Assembly: GCA_903813345.2 (NCBI GenBank)
Contig: CAIIXF020000001.1
Location: 59,413,885 to 59,477,884, forward strand
Reading direction: 5' to 3'
Length of the DNA stretch: 64,000 nucleotides
From: Owenia fusiformis
Lineage: Eukaryota > Annelida > Polychaeta > Sabellida > Oweniidae
Shown here: positions 59,261-64,000 of the stretch, one piece after another
Layout of the letters: each line of letters opens with the position of its first letter
How positions within the stretch are numbered: the first letter of the stretch is position 1
Translations under genes and position numbers: made by a program
The notes under the pieces: generated by a model
What the model was told of the DNA's origin: nothing
Databases searched by the model: none
The model's input: only the letters and a program-made list of their open reading frames with translations

Positions 59261-61125
59261 TCTGACTTATTGAGAGAATGTGGAACCATGGCACCGACAA
59301 ATGAACATTTATGATGAACATTATTGAACCTTTATGACTTTCATAGTCTAATTTTAGCATTCAAGTGTACAAACATTGTCACATTTCACTGTTCTTGTTA
59401 TCAGTTACACGCTCCTTATTTAAGTTTGGAAGGCTTTTTTCCAATTTGTCAGAATTTGATAAACTTTTGTGAGGGAAGAAAAATCAAAACGTGAGGAGCC
59501 TGAATTAAAATCCCGATCATCATGATGATCAAATGTCAATAGTAACTTAAATTTCCACTGGTTTTGATATAAAATGTATAAAATTCAAACAGTGCTATTT
59601 AAAATGTAACTGTATTGTATTGTAGTCAGTTGTAAGTAGATAGATTACCGTCTTAATGTTAACCTTGTGGTTGTTACATTTTCAAAGTAATTGTTTTGTG
59701 CCAGTTACAAGATATGTTGGTCTCATATGTTGGTCTCATATGTTGTTATTGTTATTGTTAAAATCGTGTCAACTTAAAATCGTCACGCACGTAGAATTCA
59801 AGCAAACATTTTCTTGAATAAAATAATGAATACACATAACAATATATCGCTATGTCATTCTTCGAACTAAATAATTTGAGGAAAGCTATTAATGTTAATT
59901 GTAACGTATCCTGCTGGGGAAATGGAATGACCATGAAGCAAGATACTGTACGTTATAGAATAATTTACTTCTGTGGTTGAAATAAGTCCTAAACCATTGT
60001 ATTAATCGGATATCCATATTTTGCCAGTTTAAAAATATAATACGTATGATGTTTGACAAGGTATAACATGTATTATACACTAAGAAATCGACTGCTGTTA
60101 CTTTATCACTAAGATGTACACTTATTATTGAGTTTAACATATTTCGTGTCAACACAATCAATTCATCACGCACGTTAGTTTTTAGTAAAAACCTTGCTTA
60201 ATGCCTTATGACACAAAACTTACAAGGGTAAAACGTTTATTTAAAGCTTTAGATTGGTTAAAACATATTTATTCCTAATATATCATGTTATATGAGAAAC
60301 TCAGGATAGCAGATGAAAAACGCAGATATTTAAAAACGTCACGCACGTTAGCATATTGAAAATTAGCTGAGAAACCTTAAATGCATAAATTCATGAAATA
60401 TCGACAAACGATTTTTTCGTCATATGCATTTACACAGTTTGAGAGACTTAAATGTGTTTTATCGTCTGTATTGCAAAAGTAACTGTTGATTTCATCAAAA
60501 ACGTCACGCACGTTAGATTTTTTACATTTTGCTGTGTTATTTCGTAATTTCCACTTAAACTATCTTTTAAAGGCAATTTTCTGGAACAATGTTCGTTGTT
60601 CGTCCCAAAAAATCAAAAATTGATTGAAATATCAACCGTTTTAATTTTTCGGAGAAAGTGACGAACTTTTGAAAAAGACCCATATACATTTAACACAGAA
60701 CAAAGTAAAACAAAAATACAGCAATAAAAGTCAATAATACAAGAAAACACAAGGGCTATGATCGCACATTATAACTTCAGATCTTGTTATTAACGGAACG
60801 CTATATTCAGTCCATTGTTTATTTTTTATAATTATATTGCGGAGGTAAGGTATGCACACATTCACTGGGGATCAACTGGATGTCTTTATTTCAGCATGGC
60901 CGGCGATCTTCCGGTTGATAATAATTTTAAATTTTCGTTTCGCCAATTTTATCACAATCATCCTTCAAATTTCAACTAAATATCTGTTCCGTATTGCGAA
61001 GGTTCTAGCTTCGGAATATGGTTATACCTAAGAAGTACATACAGTGATTGCTTGGATAATTACATTAACATTTTTACTTAGATTCTTACTTAGGAAACGA
61101 AGTACTAAGTAAAAGGATAAAGCAG

Positions 61126-61860
61126 AGTCAGAAAGAGTTAAAACCCTCCAAGACATCTACAATGTGCTTTCAAGTGTATTCACATCGGAATACCCTGACA
61201 ACGGTAAAGTCAGATACCGTTGTTACAAATCACATTCGATTTCAAGTGCAAATGTGGCTCTATAAAGCTTTAGGGACATTACTATATTCAAACCGGTGTA
61301 AAAGGGTAGGTGGTCCTATCAAATTTTGGTCCTCCTAGTTTAGATAATTACAGAACATTTTTACTTAGATTCTTACTTTCTTACTTCGGAAAAGGGATGC
61401 AGAGTCAGAAAGAGTTAAAACCCTCCAAGACATCTACAATGTGCTTTCAAGTGCAAATGTGGCTCTATATAGCTTTAGGGATATTACTATATTCACACCG
61501 GAATACCCTGACAACGGTAAAGTCAGATACCGTTGTTACAAATCACATTCGATTTCAAGTGCAAATGTGGCTCTATAAAGCTTTAGGGATATTACTATAT
61601 TCACACCGGTGTAAAAGGGTAGGTGGTCCTATCAAATTTTGGTCCTACTAGTTTAAATAATTAAAGAACATTTTTACTTAGATTCTTACATTCTTACTTC
61701 GGAAAAGGGATAACGCAGAGTCAGAAAGAGTTAAAACCCTCCGAGACATCTACAATGTGCTTTCAAGTGCAAATGTGGCTCTATATATAGCTTTAGGGAT
61801 ATTTCTATATTCACACCGGAATACCCTGACAACGGTAAAGTCAGATACCATTGTCACAAA
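61126..61860. repeat. ~273-315-bp tandem repeat, three copies
   Basis: GCAGAGTCAGAAAGAGTTAA recurs near 61125, 61400 and 61715. Other shared blocks are AAATGTGGCTCTATA, CCGGAATACCCTGACAACGG and GTAAAAGGGTAGGTGGTCC. The 113-codon ORF at 61310 is a translation of this repeat. Confidence 0.88.
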
Positions 61861-62159
61861 TGGCGGCCACACTATTCGATTCGATTTTTATTAAATGCAT
61901 GTTTAAGAGAGCAATAGATTAAATTCCTTTTATTTGGTAGAACGATCAATCAAAGTGCATTTCTACTCATTGTATAATAGTTAAATATGTTCTACCATCG
62001 AAATAACGCCTTTAATTTTACCGATCAGAATATGACACAGGAGGGACAACGGATACTGAATTTCAGATCTATCCTTTCTCTGTTAATTATTTGAAATTCA
62101 GATTCCGTCATTGATGATATAGAAAACGGTATCAGGCCCGTAAGACACTTTTCTCCAAG

Positions 62160-64000
62160 GGGGGTGCGGTTTTTAGCTTACTAAAGGGAATATAAAATTG
62201 TCAATTTTTTTGCTGCGTAAATCAAATCGCGTAAGTCAGAGGGGGGGGGGGGGGGGGCTCAGTTACTCCCCATATTGGTTTGGAATTAACAAATGCAACT
62301 TCCAAAAGTTCTTCTTTGGTGGGGGTGTGAGGAGTGGTCCACTCCCCCTATAAAATTTTACAGTTTTGAGTTGCTATTTGGTGCTTTCTGGGCACTTTCA
62401 AAGTGTAAGTTTCCAAGTAGTACGCCACCACCATGGGAATAAGAGTTGAGTGAATAAAAAACCGAGCATTCAGGGGGGTCTGGGGGTTCTCCCCCAGGAA
62501 AGTTTTGAAATTTGGTTGTATTTGGAGCGAATTTGCAACCATCTGGTACGCCTGTGCGTTATGAGTCAATAAGAAAAATGTGTATTTTTTCAAATTCTTT
62601 TTGGGGTGTCAAAGTGGATGAGAGGGTGAAGTGGGGTGTGGTGCCAGTAGGAGAGCAAGGGGTTGTCCCCCAGAAACATTGACCATATCAAGGTGCTATT
62701 TGATGATGTCTTGGCACTTAAAATATGTCTAAGACAATACATGGACGTGTCGCAAAAAGCTCGCGCACGCATTGTTACACATTTTGTGGCGTAATCCAGA
62801 GGATCCTCGCTTTTAACATGATAGAATGTGACGTTTTTGAGAAAAATGTACACACATGAAAATCCTTTCGTCCTCCACATTTACCTCTATATCTCAAAAC
62901 ATTTTTGACGAATAACTCTGATATCATATATATATTGTTAATAGGCTAGGAGCATCATAAAACACGAATCAATTGATATTTTAGGTGAAATAAATATACG
63001 TGTTGCTGTGCTTGAAAATAGGCGAATGGCGTAAATTAGCCCTATTTTCATGAATTTTGAAAACCTTTCGTCCTCCACTTTTCCACATACAACAGAAAAC
63101 ACATACTTTTGTGAACAAAATCAATTATTTATTAATAAACTAGAGTTTAGGAGCAAAATAATCATGTATGATTTATTAAAAATTGATCTCGTATTTTTTG
63201 TTTAATGTACACCTGAAAAGTTGAAGGTACCAAAAAATGAGCAAAAAAGGTCGCTGTCAACAGATTCTATTTTTCAGACTCTATGACGTCACAATATGGG
63301 ACGCTTACTAAAATTCATCCTTTGAAATAAAACTTCCATTTACCTTTATCAAGACGAAAAATAAGTATAATAGTCATATATTGTTTGAGTTATGAGCGTT
63401 TAAAGACGAAAAATAATTCAAAATGTAAAGTGTCAACATGGGATATTTCCCAGATGTTTTGGTAAAAAACTCTTTTTTAAAAACAAACGCGCAAAAAATG
63501 TGAACGGAGTGTAGTTGATCTAAAATCTTCATCGAAACAGCTTTAAAATGATATATAACTTTAATTAGAATATTATCTTATAATCCGAGGAATCAAAGTT
63601 ACATTCACGCGATACCCTTAAAGAACAAATGCGCCACCTTTTTGCGACACGTCATGAAATTCAGAATATTTTCTTTTGTTTTGTGGGGGATGTGAGGGGT
63701 GGCTAACTCTCCTAGAAATTTTTACAATTTAAAGATAATATTTGGTGCTTCTGGGCACTTTTAAAGTGTATTAGTCAATAAAACATTGAAAAACAATCAC
63801 AATTTTTTTTCAAATTTTGGGGGTGTCAAAGGGGGGGGGGGGGGGGGGGGTGCCAGAGGGGGAGGTGGGGCTGGGGTGCCAGAGGGGGAGCAAGTGTTTG
63901 TCCCCCATATCAAAATTTACAATATCAAGGTGTTATTCGATGAAGTTTGGGCACTTTAAAAGTGTCTGTGCCTAAAAGTGCCTATTTCCCAAGAAAATTT
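62160..64000. repeat. G-rich dispersed repeat cluster with G17 and G20 tracts
   Basis: Related segments contain ATTTGGTGCTT(T)CTGGGCACTTT..AAAGTGT (62380-62407, 63730-63765). A variant has ATATCAAGGTGNTATTNGATGA..TTGGCACTT (62685-62722, 63923-63960). Poly-G runs lie at 62241-62257 and 63831-63850. The blocks CAGGGGGGTCTGGGGG and TGGTACGCCTGTGCGT (62471-62555) match the 30.3-kb repeat. It continues off the window. Confidence 0.75.
62744..63653. mobile_element. ~910-bp TIR element inserted in the dispersed repeat
   Basis: GACGTGTCGCAAAAAG at 62744-62759 has an exact inverse at 63638-63653, and ATG flanks both sides. The interior holds two diverged ~200-bp direct units starting CCTTTCGTCCTCCAC (62862 and 63066). 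The flanking repeat resumes on both sides, which supports an insertion. Confidence 0.75.

Larger units (their letters stand above)
55974..60682. mobile_element. 4.7-kb TIR transposon with nine compound subterminal motifs
   Basis: Perfect 26-bp TIRs lie at 55974-55999 and 60657-60682, beginning TGGGTCTTTTTCAAAAGTTC. Each is flanked outside by TA, a possible 2-bp duplication. TCACGCACGTTAG-like sites occur at 56351, 56382, 56555, 56707, 56919, 57088, 59782, 60166, 60337 and 60502, often preceded by CGTGTCAA. They are restricted to the outer ~1.2 kb of each side. The central 57.1-59.7 kb is made of tandem repeats and other insertions. No transposase ORF is recognised. Confidence 0.85.

Noticed and set aside
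56351..60516. Repeated TCACGCACG sites as a possible CRISPR array
   Set aside because: Spacing is irregular, orientation is mixed, the sites are confined to element ends, and the context is an animal genome.
61310..61651. 113-codon ORF
   Set aside because: It consists of the tandem repeat at 61.1-61.9 kb read in one frame, with the same peptide repeated.
55805..64000. Search for the missing 5' exons of the PA/PAN gene on the minus strand
   Set aside because: No stretch resembling the FGEYFGED or SELVFSDP exons was found; they probably lie beyond the window.

Overview
This is a eukaryotic (animal) genomic window: genes are split into short exons with GT/AG introns, the introns are AT-rich, and about half of the sequence is mobile-element debris. 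The proteins are bilaterian in type: a CAMSAP/Patronin, a microsomal epoxide hydrolase, and a secreted modular protein built of phase-1 exons. The style of the repeats (many TIR elements, mariner-like MITEs, LINE debris, G-rich dispersed repeats) suggests a marine invertebrate such as a lophotrochozoan or a non-vertebrate deuterostome. I cannot name the species.

Layout. 1-12.5 kb (+): thirteen 3' exons of a CAMSAP/Patronin microtubule minus-end gene, ending in a clear CKK domain; the CH-domain exons lie upstream of the window. 12.5-16.3 kb: its 3' UTR and a short convergent intergenic stretch. 16.3-19.7 kb (-): a complete seven-coding-exon microsomal epoxide hydrolase (EPHX1 type, 477 aa). 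21.6-28.1 kb: a 6.4-kb inverted-repeat element whose arms are made of ~365-bp tandem units, with a smaller TIR element nested inside. 30.7-55.8 kb (-): a long gene with three tandem modules (protease-associated domain plus two small cysteine-rich domains) and a final PAN/apple-like exon; its 5' end is outside the window or unrecognised. 55.8-64 kb: repeats, dominated by a 4.7-kb TIR element with nine copies of a compound subterminal motif.

The main result is in the third gene. A 4,375-bp TIR transposon (38266-42640) sits inside a 46-nt coding exon of its third PA domain. The 5-bp target duplication (ATTAT on the coding strand) is intact, and removing the element with one duplicate restores exactly the 46-nt exon seen in the other two modules. 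The element carries the decayed remains of a multicopy coding family (PIN-like acidic motifs, a GCD motif, a C-terminal cysteine motif); a fragment of what looks like the same family lies in the 21.6-28.1 kb element. Several other elements are nested two or three deep, with TIRs and target duplications that can be read directly.

The three genes have no evident shared pathway. CAMSAP is cytoskeletal, the epoxide hydrolase is a membrane-anchored detoxifying enzyme, and the PA/PAN protein is probably secreted or cell-surface. All exon borders below were read by hand from splice consensus, codon phase and comparison between modules, without transcript data.
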